From Myrmaecium sp. VS I D KN 1 (Eukaryota; Ascomycota; Dothideomycetes; Valsariales; Valsariaceae), in NCBI GenBank assembly GCA_019775845.1, contig JADQAV010000051.1:1-64000 (forward strand): DNA of 64,000 nt, in the 5' to 3' direction. Both the position numbers and the translations under genes were made by a program. Below are positions 32,137 through 42,127 of the stretch, in pieces. The notes beneath the pieces were generated by a model, which was not told where the DNA came from, searched no databases, and saw only the letters and a list, made by a program, of their open reading frames with translations. Numbering within the stretch: the stretch's first letter is position 1; each line of letters begins with the position of its first letter.

Positions 32137-33426
32137 ATGGCAAGTTTGCAGGAATGCGTCCAAGCGGCATACTCCCAATGTCCCTCCGACATACCCGGAT
32201 GGATGATTGAGTCGCCGCCGCCCGTCGCTCCGCCGTCGCGGGAGGAGCTCCGCCGGATCACGCAGCGCGCGATCGACATCTACATGCTCTCCAAACAGGC
32301 CAACGGCGAGATGGGCGGCATCGGATGGTGGCAGTCCGCCAACGGCTATACGGCCATGGCCCTGCACGACCTTTGGTCCGCCCCGGCCGCCCCCACCGCC
32401 GGAGAGAAGTCCCGCAACTACCCGGCGCTCGCCTTGGCGTTGCGGCAATGCGAAAGCAGGCACCCGAACTTCGTTAACGTCTTCAACGACGACACGCTGT
32501 GGTGGGCGCTGTGCTGCGTGCACGTCTACCGTCTCGGCGGGGACGACTGGTTCCTAGAGCGGGCGCGGGCGGTGTGGCGCCATGTGCGCCGCTTCGTCTG
32601 TCGGCCGGGCCAGGCGAGCTTCCGGGGAGTCGACATGGAAGGCGGGTGCTTCTGGAAGAGTGACGGACATCCCCAGATCAACGCCATCTCGACGGGGCTG
32701 TTTGCCGAGTTGAGCGTCCGGCTCGCGCTACTGTCGCGGGGGGATGGGCACGGGGACCTGCTGGCCGAGCGACTTCATCTGGCTCAGCATCCTCATCTGT
32801 CTGCTCTGCTAGGACATCAAATGAATGCGACGCGTGAGTACCTGGAGGCGGCGCGGCGCTCGCTGGGCTGGCTCTTGCGCTGTCGTTACTGGCCGCATGA
32901 AGGGATCGTGTTGGATCACATCGACATCCAACGCCAGGAGGCCGTCGACTGGACGTTTACCTACAACACCGGCGTGGTGATGGGAGTCTGTGCTCTGCTC
33001 TACGAAGCCACGAACGAGGAGCCGTACCTCGCGCTGGCCTGCTTCATGGCCAACAAAGCGATGCGTCGAAAGGGATGGGTGGAAGAGAACGGCGTGCTCA
33101 CCGAACACGGCGCGTATGGTAGAGGCAACCATGATCCTTGGAAGAACGACGACGCTGTTGGGTTCAAAGCGGTTCTGTTGCGCCATCTCGGCACGCTCTA
33201 CGATGTCATTCACAGAACTGGTGTTGCCAGCGATATGGCCAGAGGAACTGCCGCATTGATCAAACGCTTCATCATTACCAATTTCCGCAGCTTGCAGGAG
33301 CGCGGCACGAATGGCAATGGACAGTATGGGCCGTGGTGGAACGGCCCTTTCGAAGCGCCGACGAGCCATAGTCAGTTGCCCGCTCTCGATGTCATGGCTG
33401 CCGTTATGCTTGTCAATCGGGAGTAG
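32137..33426 (+). CDS. GH76-type (six-hairpin) glycoside hydrolase-like protein, non-secreted form
   Basis: 429 aa from 32137 (467 from the ATG at 32023). Family GH76 comprises alpha-1,6-mannanases with an (alpha/alpha)6 barrel. Seen here are GGIGWWQSANGYTAMA near 62-77, the adjacent acidic pair Asp118-Asp119 in FNDDTLWWAL (the position of the GH76 catalytic DD), WKSDGHPQINAISTGLFAEL, and later TFTYNTGVVMGVCALLYEAT and HDPWKNDD repeats of helical-hairpin type. Length fits the family. Secreted GH76 enzymes have a signal peptide and often a GPI signal. Neither is visible at either candidate start, so this form may be cytosolic or the true first exon may be missed. It sits between the SDR and P450 genes. 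Confidence 0.82.
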   Translation: MASLQECVQAAYSQCPSDIPGWMIESPPPVAPPSREELRRITQRAIDIYMLSKQANGEMGGIGWWQSANGYTAMALHDLWSAPAAPTAGEKSRNYPALALALRQCESRHPNFVNVFNDDTLWWALCCVHVYRLGGDDWFLERARAVWRHVRRFVCRPGQASFRGVDMEGGCFWKSDGHPQINAISTGLFAELSVRLALLSRGDGHGDLLAERLHLAQHPHLSALLGHQMNATREYLEAARRSLGWLLRCRYWPHEGIVLDHIDIQRQEAVDWTFTYNTGVVMGVCALLYEATNEEPYLALACFMANKAMRRKGWVEENGVLTEHGAYGRGNHDPWKNDDAVGFKAVLLRHLGTLYDVIHRTGVASDMARGTAALIKRFIITNFRSLQERGTNGNGQYGPWWNGPFEAPTSHSQLPALDVMAAVMLVNRE

Positions 33427-33625
33427 GATGCCATGAGAGCAAACAACGCATTGAAAGGCCAAGAACATAAGTGTGAACATCACTAGGAGTAAAGTGACAG
33501 AGAACAAAAGGCAAAACAGGCGATGGTTTCTTCAACAAATTCAAAACTGGCCTCAGGCAACACGAGAGTTCATAATTCAAGAGTGCTCCATCTTCAACAA
33601 ACAACAACCCAGTACACAGATGTCA
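33427..33625. other. Convergent intergenic
   Basis: 199 bp between the 3' ends of the GH76-like and P450 genes. Nothing else seen. Confidence 0.5.
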
Positions 33626-35435
33626 CTACGTCGCGCCAACTACTTTCTTGACCTTTACCATCAGTGGCTTCTTCTCCCACAGCATGTACACGTCCTGATC
33701 GACCCAAGACTCAATCTCGATCGGATCGGCGGCCTCGAAGTCGAAGTGGCGCAGGATGATGGCCAAGATCAAACGCATCTCATGGTACGCGAGACTGTGG
33801 AAAGTGTCAGCCAGGCCTCACTGATCCCTCGGAAGAGCAAGTGAGACAAAGATATTACTCACTTCTTGCCCAGGCAGTTCCGTGGGCCGACGGAAAATGG
33901 TTGCAAGGCCAACCGGCCCTTCTCGTTTTCGCGGAATTCTCTGGTGCCCGGCACCCACCGCTCCGGCCGGAAGGCGTCGGCGTCCTTGAAGTTGAGCGGC
34001 GAGTGGTAGGTCGAGTACTGGTTCATGCAGATAGAGGTCTGTGTTGCGGAGCATGTCAACCCTCACCGTTCCTCGCCGGTCCTGTTTTGACAGTGATAAA
34101 GGCTTATCTTACCTTGCCAGGCACCCATTTACCCGCTACCATATTTCCGGGCATGGGGAGCACCCTCGGCAAGCCGGCTGGGACAGGAGGATACAAACGC
34201 AGTCCTTCCTCGATGCAAGCGTTCAACCACACCAACCCCTGGAGCGTGGTCAAGTTCACGTCTTCTTCCTTCAACGCCCGCACCTCCTCGACCAGCTTCC
34301 GCAGCCGGCCTTGCTCGCTCGGCCGCAGCAGGTACGAGAAGAGCCCGCTCATGGCGGTCGCCGTCGTCTCGGTGCCGGCGGTCATGAACAGCATCGCGTT
34401 GGTCTCCTGCTCGGTGCGGGAGAGGCCTTTTCCCTCGGGCGCGCGGAGGACGAGGGTCCACATGTCATCCAGGACTCCTCCGCCCCCTCCGCGGGCCTCC
34501 TTCTCCAGTCGACGGTCGACCATGGCCGCGCTCTCGGCCTCGTTGAGGGCCTTCATCTCGCGGCCGCGACGGGGCATGAGCCGGGTGCCCAACAACCAGC
34601 CGAGCCAGGGGTAAGTCCGGCCGAGGCGGAGCCAGGGCAAGACGCGGAGCCGCTGGAAGACGCTGGCGACCCAGGGGGTGTAGGCGTCGTTGGCGAGCAG
34701 GCCCATCGGGGCCGAGAAGGCCAGGTGGCTCATCGTGTCGAAGGTGGCGTAGTTGAGCGGCAGGACGAGGTCGAAGTCGACGCCCTCGCCCCGACGCCGC
34801 AGATTCTCGACCAGCATCTCGGCATATCGCCGGATGATCGGCTCCTGGCCGCGCAGGGCCCGCTCGGAGAAGGCGGGGCTGAACAGCCGGCGCGTGCGCG
34901 GGTGCGCCTCCTCGTCCGCGTTGATGATGCTGGCCACCTTGCCGCGCTCGGGGCCGTAGAAGATCGGGTCCTTGATCGGCTTGACTGCGACGCCGCTTCC
35001 TGGCTCCGCGGTGGTCGGGAAGCCGTAGATGTCCTTCCAGGCCTCTGGCTGGGTGTAGGAGACCTCGGTGGGGGAGAAACGGACGACGGGCCCGTAGCGG
35101 ACGTGCAGGCCGTGCAGCCAGCGGGTCTGCTGGCCGCGCAGGGTGTAGAAGTACTTGGGCAGGTACGTCAGGGAGGCCAGCGGCGGCGAGGGGTAGGCCG
35201 CGAGCGGGTCGTGTCGGGTGTGCTGGTGCAGGAGGTAGAGCAGGAGCTGGGGAGGGTAGTTCGATAGGTGGTTAGCTGGGGGGGAAGCGAGCGACGTGAC
35301 GGGGAGTGATTTGCTTACCGTGAAGGCGAGGACGAGAAGGGGAACAGTCCAGTGGATCGTGATGGTGCTGGCAGGGAGGATGCCATCGAGGGGATCGGCG
35401 GCAGTGTGATTGGAGAAGGATGCGTTGAGGGCCAT
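33626..35435 (-). CDS. Cytochrome P450, CYP65-like (isotrichodermin C-15 hydroxylase type)
   Basis: Four exons: 35435-35319, 35246-34113, 34038-33863 and 33794-33626. The introns are 72, 74 and 68 nt, all GT-AG, and all joins are in frame, giving about 531 aa. The N-terminal anchor is near residues 25-40 (HWTVPLLVLAFT). The I-helix oxygen-binding motif is AGTETT at 329-334, the K-helix ExxR is Glu386-Arg389 (EGLR), FRPERW is at 440-445, and the heme loop FSVGPRNCLG has Cys472 as ligand. All P450 hallmarks are intact. The fourth exon restores the L-helix after the heme Cys (GKNLAYHEMRLIL). ER membrane; needs a P450 reductase. Resemblance to the CYP65 family is by eye. Transcribed towards the GH76-like gene. 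Its promoter carries a CGGT repeat. Confidence 0.92.
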
Positions 35436-36868
35436 GTTGATCAGCGGGCAAGCGCAAGCGCAAGCATAAGCACAAGCACCGGGGTGGCTGGTCACCAGGG
35501 GTTCAAGGGAAAGAACGACGGCTAAAGTGTGTCGCTGAAAGGGCGCGGGGCGAGCAAGAGTGATGGCGAAGGGTGATGGCAATATATATATAGCCAGGAC
35601 GGCATCGACTGTGTATGCCGGAGAGCGGCTTTCGGGCTCTCGGTCGGTCGGTCGGTCGGTCGATGGAAGAGTCGGACGGACAGACGGTCACCTACTCGTT
35701 CCCGTCGTCATGGCCAAGATCCAAGAGATCATCATGGATGGCCCTCCCTCCCTCCCTCTCTCCCCTTTTCGGTTCGTGATACATACGGAACGTTCTGTGT
35801 GCGACAACCACCAACCGTTATCACCCACTCCCTCAACTCTCTCCTCCTTCTCCTCCTTCTCTCTCTCATTTTCACCACGTCCCGACCTCGCGGGTATGCG
35901 GACTGCGCAACAAGACGATATTCCCGATTGGCGGTTCCGTTGCCCGCCTTCAAGGAGACCCCCTGGTGCAACCCTCAGTCCGGTTCATCGTGGTGGGGAA
36001 ATGACCATCTCTGCCTGGCCTGGTGATCGACGACGAGGGAGAGGGCCCGGGGTTTGGGGTCGTCGTACTGGGGGGTTTCCTTGATGGGCGCTTGGACGAA
36101 GGGGATGGATGTTGAATGGATTGTTCGTCGTACGCATGCCCGTATGTACGTTGCGCAAAAGCATGTGAGGAGCCCTCTCTCCACTCACTCCCCCCTTCTC
36201 TCCTCGTTTCCCCGCTTCTCTCATCCGGCAGAGCGGTCGCAGTGCACTGCAAGGGGGCATATACATATATATATGCATATGCAGTTGCAGCCGTCGAGCT
36301 TCCAGCATCGGGTGGATATCAGAGCGCAGAAAGAAGCAGCCCATCTCCTCTCTTATAATTACCCTGTGCGACCTTCTCTCATGTCGGCTTTTCTTGGCTG
36401 TGCACCGCTGGACCTGCAACTTCGGCAAGCGGCAGTGACTCGGTTGGGTCGCGCGGCTGCTTTCGGACTCGGCCGTTGGTGGCGTTCCGGCCCGCTTTTG
36501 GCGCCCCCCGGCCCCCGCCGCGCGCGGGCATTCGGGCGCGGGGCTGGACCGGTTTGGCAACGGTCATTTTAGTTTCCGAGGATCACAAGGCCGTCAGGAG
36601 ACGAGGCTGCAAAGAAGTCAGGTCACGAGGAATCGGGGGAGGCTTCTTTGGACGTCTTCCAGGATATATGGATGGAATATCTGCTTCACCGTTGGAGGAA
36701 CTCATTGAGGGGTGGAGGAACTCATTGAGGGGTGAACGCGCGATTTCAGTTCTGTCTCACTCTATCAATCAATGCGGACAAATAAAAGAAACAAATATAT
36801 ATAAATCGCAAAATATCAAATAAATGAAAAAAGGTACAGCCAACAAATGACAACGGGAACAAGGATCT
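35436..36868. other. Intergenic, promoter of the P450; no gene
   Basis: 1.4 kb. Contains a CGGT microsatellite (listed separately), CT-rich tracts at 35740-35870, an ATAT run at 36262-36280, and a perfect 20 bp tandem duplication (TGGAGGAACTCATTGAGGGG at 36693 and 36713). 36420-36560 is a GC-rich pocket. Open frames present have no recognisable content. Confidence 0.5.
35641..35662. repeat. CGGT direct repeats upstream of the P450
   Basis: Five consecutive CGGT units about 210 bp upstream of the P450 start. CGG half-sites are what Zn(II)2Cys6 regulators bind, so this may be regulatory, or only a microsatellite. Confidence 0.5.
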
Positions 36869-38503
36869 CTATACCTCTTCAACCACGACTTGTTCTCCCA
36901 CCTCGGTTGCACCCAGGATGTGATAGGAGGCAAACTTGCGGCTGGGGATCTCCTGCTCGAACATGATGTCTAGCTCCTCGAGGGTGCGGCCCTTGGTTTC
37001 GGGCAGGCAGAAGTAGCACCAGACGGTGCAGAGGAAGGAGAGCCCGCCGAAGAGGAAGCCGAGCTTGCCGCGCCAGTTGGCGCCGCCGTCGTCGAGGGTG
37101 TAGGGGATGCCGACGGTGAAGACGACGGAGATAAGGGAGACGGCGACGTTGGCGATGCCGATGGTGACGCCGCGCACCTTGGCCGAGGCGACCTCGCACA
37201 GGTAGACGAAGCAGATGGGCCCGACGGTGACGTCGTAGACGAAGTTGCAGACGAGCATGAGGGCGGACTGCGCCCAGGCGGGCCCGGCGGTGTCGCGCGG
37301 CGCGAGGTCGATGAAGGCGATCAGCAGCACGAGCACCGTCAGGGCGGCGCAGCCCGCCATCTCGATCGTCCGCCGGCCCCAGTAGGACATCAGCGGCCAG
37401 GAGAGACAGGTGCCGAGGAAGCCCATGGCGGTGAGGCCCATGTTCATGGCGAAGGCGTCGGCGTCGCGCAGGCCGGCCAGCTCGAAGAAGTAGACGGCGT
37501 AGTTGATGAAGAAGATGTTGCCGACGAAGGCCTGGATGCAGTAGACCATGCAGGCGATGATGAGCCGGCGGCGGTGGGTGCCGCGGAAGCAGTCGACGGC
37601 CGAGCCTTGCGACTCCTTCATCACCTCCTCCAGCCGGAGCGTCTCGCGGACGTTGGCCAGGTTGAGGGAGAGGTCGACGGCGTCGGTGGCCAGGCGGCGC
37701 AGGTTCGCCTCCGCCTCGTCCGGCCGGCCCTTGCGGAGCAGCCAGTACGGCGGAGAGGGCATGAAGAAGCTGCCGACGAAGATGACGAGCGGCCAGAACC
37801 ACTCGACCGCGAACGCGATCCGGTACGACCACCGGTTCGGCAGGGTGTTGGCGCCCTCGAGCACGCCGCTGGAAATGAACTGGCCGATGACGAAGGAGAG
37901 GTTGACGAGCGAGCCGCTGACGCCGCGCAGGGCGAGCGGGCAGACCTCGGCGATGTACGCGCTCGCGATGACGGGGTAGGCGCCGATGATGGCCCCGTTC
38001 AGCAGCTCGCCGACGAAAAGCACGGCGGGCGTGGTGGTGAAGAAGTCCATGAAGATGGAGCCCATCGAGCCGGCCGAGCAGCCCATCAGGATCCACCGCG
38101 GGCCGACGAGGTCGTACAGGTAGCCGCAGATCACGTTGCCGATCACGCTGCCGATGAGGTAGGAGTAGTTGAAGGCGCCCAGCCAGGCCGGCGCGATCGA
38201 CCAGACCCCGTCCCCGTCCTCCTGTCCGAACGTCTCCTTGAACGGCTCCAGGCCGACGACGCTGCCAACGACGGCCCCGTCGATCCCGCAGCAGATCACC
38301 CCCGTGACGGCGAAGATGCACCAGAGAACGGCGGGGTAGTAGAGGGTGGTGGCCTGCCAGAAGCTATAGCTGTGCTCGAGCTTGGTGAACGCGAGTGATT
38401 TGGCCGCGTCCTCGCCATAGGAGGTCGTGGCGTCGTGGATGATGGCTTCGATGGTGCCGCCACCCTTGGTGTCTTGCCCACCATGCTCGTCCTTTGTACT
38501 CAT
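36869..38503 (-). CDS. MFS sugar-porter family transporter (maltose/hexose permease-like)
   Basis: Intronless, 544 aa. Cytosolic N-terminus of about 50 residues, then twelve membrane segments. Sugar-porter signatures: GYLYDLVGPRW between TM2 and TM3, the central loop with PPYWLLRKGRPDEAEANLRRL before the usual cytosolic helix bundle, YWGRRTIEMAG after TM8, and PETKGRTLEELDIMFE after TM12. The TM1 region ICCGIDGAVVGSV corresponds to the GYD-type segment. Plasma membrane proton-sugar symport is the family role. In metabolite clusters such porters may import precursors or glycosides. Shares a 1.3 kb divergent promoter with the dioxygenase gene. Confidence 0.92.
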   Translation of the reverse strand: MSTKDEHGGQDTKGGGTIEAIIHDATTSYGEDAAKSLAFTKLEHSYSFWQATTLYYPAVLWCIFAVTGVICCGIDGAVVGSVVGLEPFKETFGQEDGDGVWSIAPAWLGAFNYSYLIGSVIGNVICGYLYDLVGPRWILMGCSAGSMGSIFMDFFTTTPAVLFVGELLNGAIIGAYPVIASAYIAEVCPLALRGVSGSLVNLSFVIGQFISSGVLEGANTLPNRWSYRIAFAVEWFWPLVIFVGSFFMPSPPYWLLRKGRPDEAEANLRRLATDAVDLSLNLANVRETLRLEEVMKESQGSAVDCFRGTHRRRLIIACMVYCIQAFVGNIFFINYAVYFFELAGLRDADAFAMNMGLTAMGFLGTCLSWPLMSYWGRRTIEMAGCAALTVLVLLIAFIDLAPRDTAGPAWAQSALMLVCNFVYDVTVGPICFVYLCEVASAKVRGVTIGIANVAVSLISVVFTVGIPYTLDDGGANWRGKLGFLFGGLSFLCTVWCYFCLPETKGRTLEELDIMFEQEIPSRKFASYHILGATEVGEQVVVEEV

Positions 38504-39822
38504 CGCGGGGCGGTGGCAGTGGTTGTAAAGAGGTCGCTGGATTGTGGATGTGACGAGGACAAGAGACAGAACTGAGGGGGAGATAGAGTAGAAGTAGAAA
38601 GAGAGAGAGAGAGAGAGAACTGTGAAGTAAAGAGAGCAGTGAAGTTGTGAATAGACAAGAGCTTTGACATGTCAGGCATCATGGCTGGATAAATACTTCC
38701 TCCTCAACCCAACTCACAGCGTTCTTCATCCATGCAATCGATATCTCTCTCCCCGAACCTCTTCCCCTTATCAGCCACACTAAGTCCAGAGTAAGGTAGG
38801 CTGAACAATGACCCCCCTCCCCTCCCCTCCCCTTCCCTCTCCCCTCTTCTGTTCGATGATAAGTCGTCCCGAGTTAGTGCCCCCCGTCTGGGGTGTTACC
38901 GGTCGAGTGGGAGTGAATTCCAAACCCGAACGACCTGATTGGTCCCGACCAGAGCCTTGTCCGGATGGGGGAATTGCGCAGGCGAGGGAGCGAAGGAGCG
39001 AAGGAGCAACGCCGTCGTTATCGCCTTCCCCAAGCAGGAGGTGGAATAGCAGTATTTAGTGAGTCAGTCAGGGCTAACTCATGTGTTGCAATGTATGAGA
39101 GATGTAATGTATTGTACTGTACATACTACTTGCGGTGACATCCTTGGCTTATCCGGATGTCCGGGTTCACACTGCACCTAGCAACCTCAATGCAATCAGA
39201 TTGCTAAATAGCATCGATCCTACCACCGCCATGGAGGATTGAAGAAAAAAAGGTTCGCAGTGGCAATGATAGTCACCCGCTGGTAAGTAGATTCATCTGA
39301 CTCGTGCCATGTGTGAGATGTGTGAATGGCCTGATCGCAGCGCTCGCTTGGACCTATTTATTCCCTTATGGCCAGCCGACCATCTCAATCCTCTGGCTCC
39401 CATAGGAGGGAAACCTTCATAGGTACAAGAACCTGCCAGCTTCCCCACACCTTGCCGCCCCACTTCCCCTCCCCCTGATAAGCAGCACCCTGGCTCCGCT
39501 TCGACCTTCACCCCACTCGCCCGTCCTCACCTTCCATCTTTCCGCGGATCTGGAGAGGATTAGGGCAATTCGGACCTACTCCACTCCTTCAATCAGCCAA
39601 AAAGAAAATAATTACCGATGGCTTCTGAACTGTCATACAATATATATCCCCGTAAAGCCATGTCCGCTTCCCATTTCTGTACCGGCATCTGACCTCCTCC
39701 TCCTCCTCATCCTCCTCTCTTCCTTCTCCTCACATATACTCTTCCTCCCCACACTTCTTTCTTTCTACTCTTCCTCCTCACATTTACACCCTCCCTCCTT
39801 CCTCACAAAGCTGAAAACAACC
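38504..39822. promoter_or_regulatory. Divergent promoter of sugar porter and dioxygenase
   Basis: 1.3 kb between the two start codons. GA/TC tracts lie near 38598-38620 and 39690-39790 (CTCCTCCTC-rich leader of the dioxygenase), with a CCCTCCCC run at 38814-38845. AGCGAAGGAGCGAAGGAGC is a short tandem at about 38989-39007. No specific operator is recognised. Confidence 0.5.
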
Positions 39823-40707
39823 ATGGGCTCCGCCGCCGTCGATGCCGTTAAGCTCATCGAGCTGTCTCCGGAAGAGCTCGCCAGCAAGACGGTTGAATCT
39901 CACAACCTTCAGGCCGCCCTGGAAGCGCTGCACGAGGATGGGATGGTGGTGATCACGAACGGGGTGGACCCGGCCCACCTGGACAAGCTGAATGGCCGGA
40001 TGGTGCCCGAGGCGGAGTACCTCTACCGCCGGGCGGAGACGCATCACAACTTCGGGACGGGGACGGGCAACATCCAGCAGGAGCCGGTGCCGGAGCCGGA
40101 GTTCGTGTTCGACGACGTCGTGGCGAACCCGTGGGCGACGCAGATCATCGCGCACATGCTCGGCCCGCGCCCGCACCTCCGCTTCCTCAGCGCCAACACC
40201 GCCTTCCGGGCCGAGAAGCGGCAGCCGCCGCACATCGACGTCCACTTCGACTTCCCCCGCATCCCCTTCGGCTTCGCCGTCAATGTCAACCTCGTCGCCA
40301 CCTCGCCCGCCAACGGCGCCACCGAGGTCTGGCTCGGCACCCACACCGACCCGCTCACTCACATCCGCAACGTCGACCCCGTCACCGGCGGCCTCCAGCC
40401 AGACGTCGTCGAGGCCCGCCGCGCCGTCCGCCCGCCCCTGCAGCCCTCCCTCCCCAAGGGCGCCGTCATCATCCGTGACTTCCGCCTCTGGCACGCCGGC
40501 ATGCCCAACCGCACCGACGACCCCCGCGTCATGCTCGTCACCATCCAGTTCCCCCAGTGGTACCGCAGCGACCTGAAGATCACCTTGCCCAAAGCCCTGC
40601 AGAACACCGTCAACTGGGGTGACCTGGTTCCATGTGTGAACTGGGTCGATGACGTCTCGGATTACTTACAGGGACGACATGACCATGATTTCTCGCTGTT
40701 GCCGTAA
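39823..40707 (+). CDS. Phytanoyl-CoA dioxygenase-family Fe(II)/2-oxoglutarate oxygenase
   Basis: Intronless, 294 aa. The double-stranded beta-helix iron site is His137 and Asp139 (PHIDVHFD) with distal His224 (LWHAGMPN). The 2-oxoglutarate-binding Arg235 (DDPRVM) follows eleven residues after. The N-terminal DGMVVITNGVD is the family start. Length is typical of fungal PhyH-like enzymes, some of which perform hydroxylation, desaturation or endoperoxide formation in secondary metabolism. No targeting signal is seen, so cytosolic. Strong C-rich third-position bias (40200-40560). Divergent from the sugar porter. It is the last oxidative gene of the 23-41 kb group. Confidence 0.92.
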   Translation: MGSAAVDAVKLIELSPEELASKTVESHNLQAALEALHEDGMVVITNGVDPAHLDKLNGRMVPEAEYLYRRAETHHNFGTGTGNIQQEPVPEPEFVFDDVVANPWATQIIAHMLGPRPHLRFLSANTAFRAEKRQPPHIDVHFDFPRIPFGFAVNVNLVATSPANGATEVWLGTHTDPLTHIRNVDPVTGGLQPDVVEARRAVRPPLQPSLPKGAVIIRDFRLWHAGMPNRTDDPRVMLVTIQFPQWYRSDLKITLPKALQNTVNWGDLVPCVNWVDDVSDYLQGRHDHDFSLLP

Positions 40708-41803
40708 GAGGGAGTAGGTGGGGGAAGTGAGAGGAAGCGAGAGGGAGGTGAAATGAGAGGTGGGGGGGTTCGTTGGTGTGCTTTAGCAGACACATGTTAA
40801 GATAAATCGGAATGAAAAAGAGAGCGTGGTCCTCGCTTGATGACACAAATATTACATCGTTTCAATTCACCTTTTCTTCGGCCACACGAACTCGAAAAGG
40901 TCAAGTGAACGCAAAGTGATTCCCTTGCGCCCTAGCATAGATTTTGCGGTCAGTGGCTAGAACGAAGTCCCAGCAGTCCCCTGTTCGAGAGTGGGACAGT
41001 TCCTTGATCTGCGTTCAATGCTTACCGTTCAACAACAATGTTGGAAGGTTCTCCGTCCCACAGTCTTGCCGCTCCAACCCGCTGCGCCATCCCAGGAATA
41101 GAATCCCCCGGCCACACACAGCCTGACGCCTCGAGGTTGGCTCGTCCATACATTTTTCTGATCTATAGTTACTTCCCTGGAACCTCCCCATATATGAGGT
41201 CTCCGGTTATTCCGCCGCGGATGTTGGTTTGAGTCTCGAGCGGCCGTAGTACAGCAGTCCGTCGTCCGCCCCCGCTGCACCCAACTCCTCCTCCCCCCAC
41301 TGCTACTTCTCCTGGCCGCTCAGACGATGACAACGTACGCGTTACGAGGTCGGTCAGGTAGCGCTGGACTACTGCCCGCCAGTCTGACAGTACTCCCAAA
41401 CTTGTCCACTGATTAATCCATCTTAGGTGTCGAGGAAGGCGGATGCTGGCAGTCCGTGTCACGTAGTAAGGGCGCTGAGGTCTCAATATCTAAGTCGAGT
41501 AGTGTGAATCTAAGGTACCGGCAAGCTACCCCACGGGCTTCCATAGGTCCTACTTCAGTAGCGTTGATAACTAATACTTCTGTGAATTGCACGCCAGCCC
41601 TAATACTCCTATAGGACCCTACCTAGCTTCTCTTTTTCCTTAGGTAACTCCTTAATCAAAACGAGCGTCCTTTGCCTCCTTACTTTGCACCCTCACACAC
41701 TAACGATGAAGATGTTGAATCTCCAAAGGAAAGAGACAGCTAGGTAACAAACTCGATTCCCCTCCCGCCTTGCAAGAAAGAAACCACTGCCTCTCGAAAA
41801 AAA
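40708..41803. other. Intergenic, no confirmed gene
   Basis: 1.1 kb. Contains tRNA-box-like phrases near 40955-41100 that do not fold into a tRNA (see rejected items). Open frames are short and featureless. GC falls towards 41500-41700. Confidence 0.45.
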
Positions 41804-42127
41804 TTACTTGCCCCACACCCCGTCTTCCGCGCATTGGCCGCACTGCTGCTGAGCCTGCGTGAGGCAGTTATTCGTGCAGATGAGGCCGGCCGGGCCCGGC
41901 TCATCCAGGCAGCTGATCGGGCACAGGCTGTCGAAGAAGCTCTGGCACTCGTGGTAGTTGTGGCCCGGGCAGCCCGTCGCCCCTTCCTGACGTTTTTCGA
42001 TCTGCGCTGGGGACGCGAGGGCCAGGGGAAGGATCGTAACGAGGAGGAGCTAGTCGGACGTTCCGGTTAGGAGACTGGCTTTTAGTGGATGTATGGAGGG
42101 AGGCGTAGGTACAATGGATGGGTACAT
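41804..42127 (-). CDS. Small secreted cysteine-rich protein (effector-like)
   Basis: Two exons: 42127-42113 (five codons) and 42049-41804, joined over a 63 nt intron (GTACCT to TAG) with a CTAAC branch motif about 20 nt before the acceptor, phase 0. The start has a perfect GCCACC leader. The product is 86 aa. Residues 1-19 (MYPSILLLVTILPLALASP) form a signal peptide. A short propeptide ends in EKR, a Kex2-type dibasic site at residues 24-25. The mature part of about 61 aa has eight Cys (32, 40, 48, 52, 63, 67, 75, 78), enough for four disulfides, in a CPGHNYHEC...CPISC...C...C...CGQC pattern. No homologue is recalled. The size, signal and Cys content are those of fungal effector or antimicrobial-type secreted proteins. 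It is the last gene before the RIP block, about 700 bp away. Confidence 0.8.

Noticed and set aside
36879-38321. 480-codon frame overlapping the sugar porter
   Set aside because: Same-strand alternative frame with Arg/His/Leu repetition. The sugar-porter frame carries all family signatures.
40955-41100. Possible tRNA gene(s): A-box-like TGGCGCAGCGGG on the minus strand and GTTCGAG on the plus strand
   Set aside because: The two boxes are on opposite strands, and neither strand gives a paired acceptor stem plus T-arm. At most decayed fragments.
41030-41160. Minus-strand phrase resembling a LysM start (WPGDSIPGMAQRVG)
   Set aside because: Only one short segment, with no second half of the motif, no signal peptide and no cysteine pattern. 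Treated as chance.
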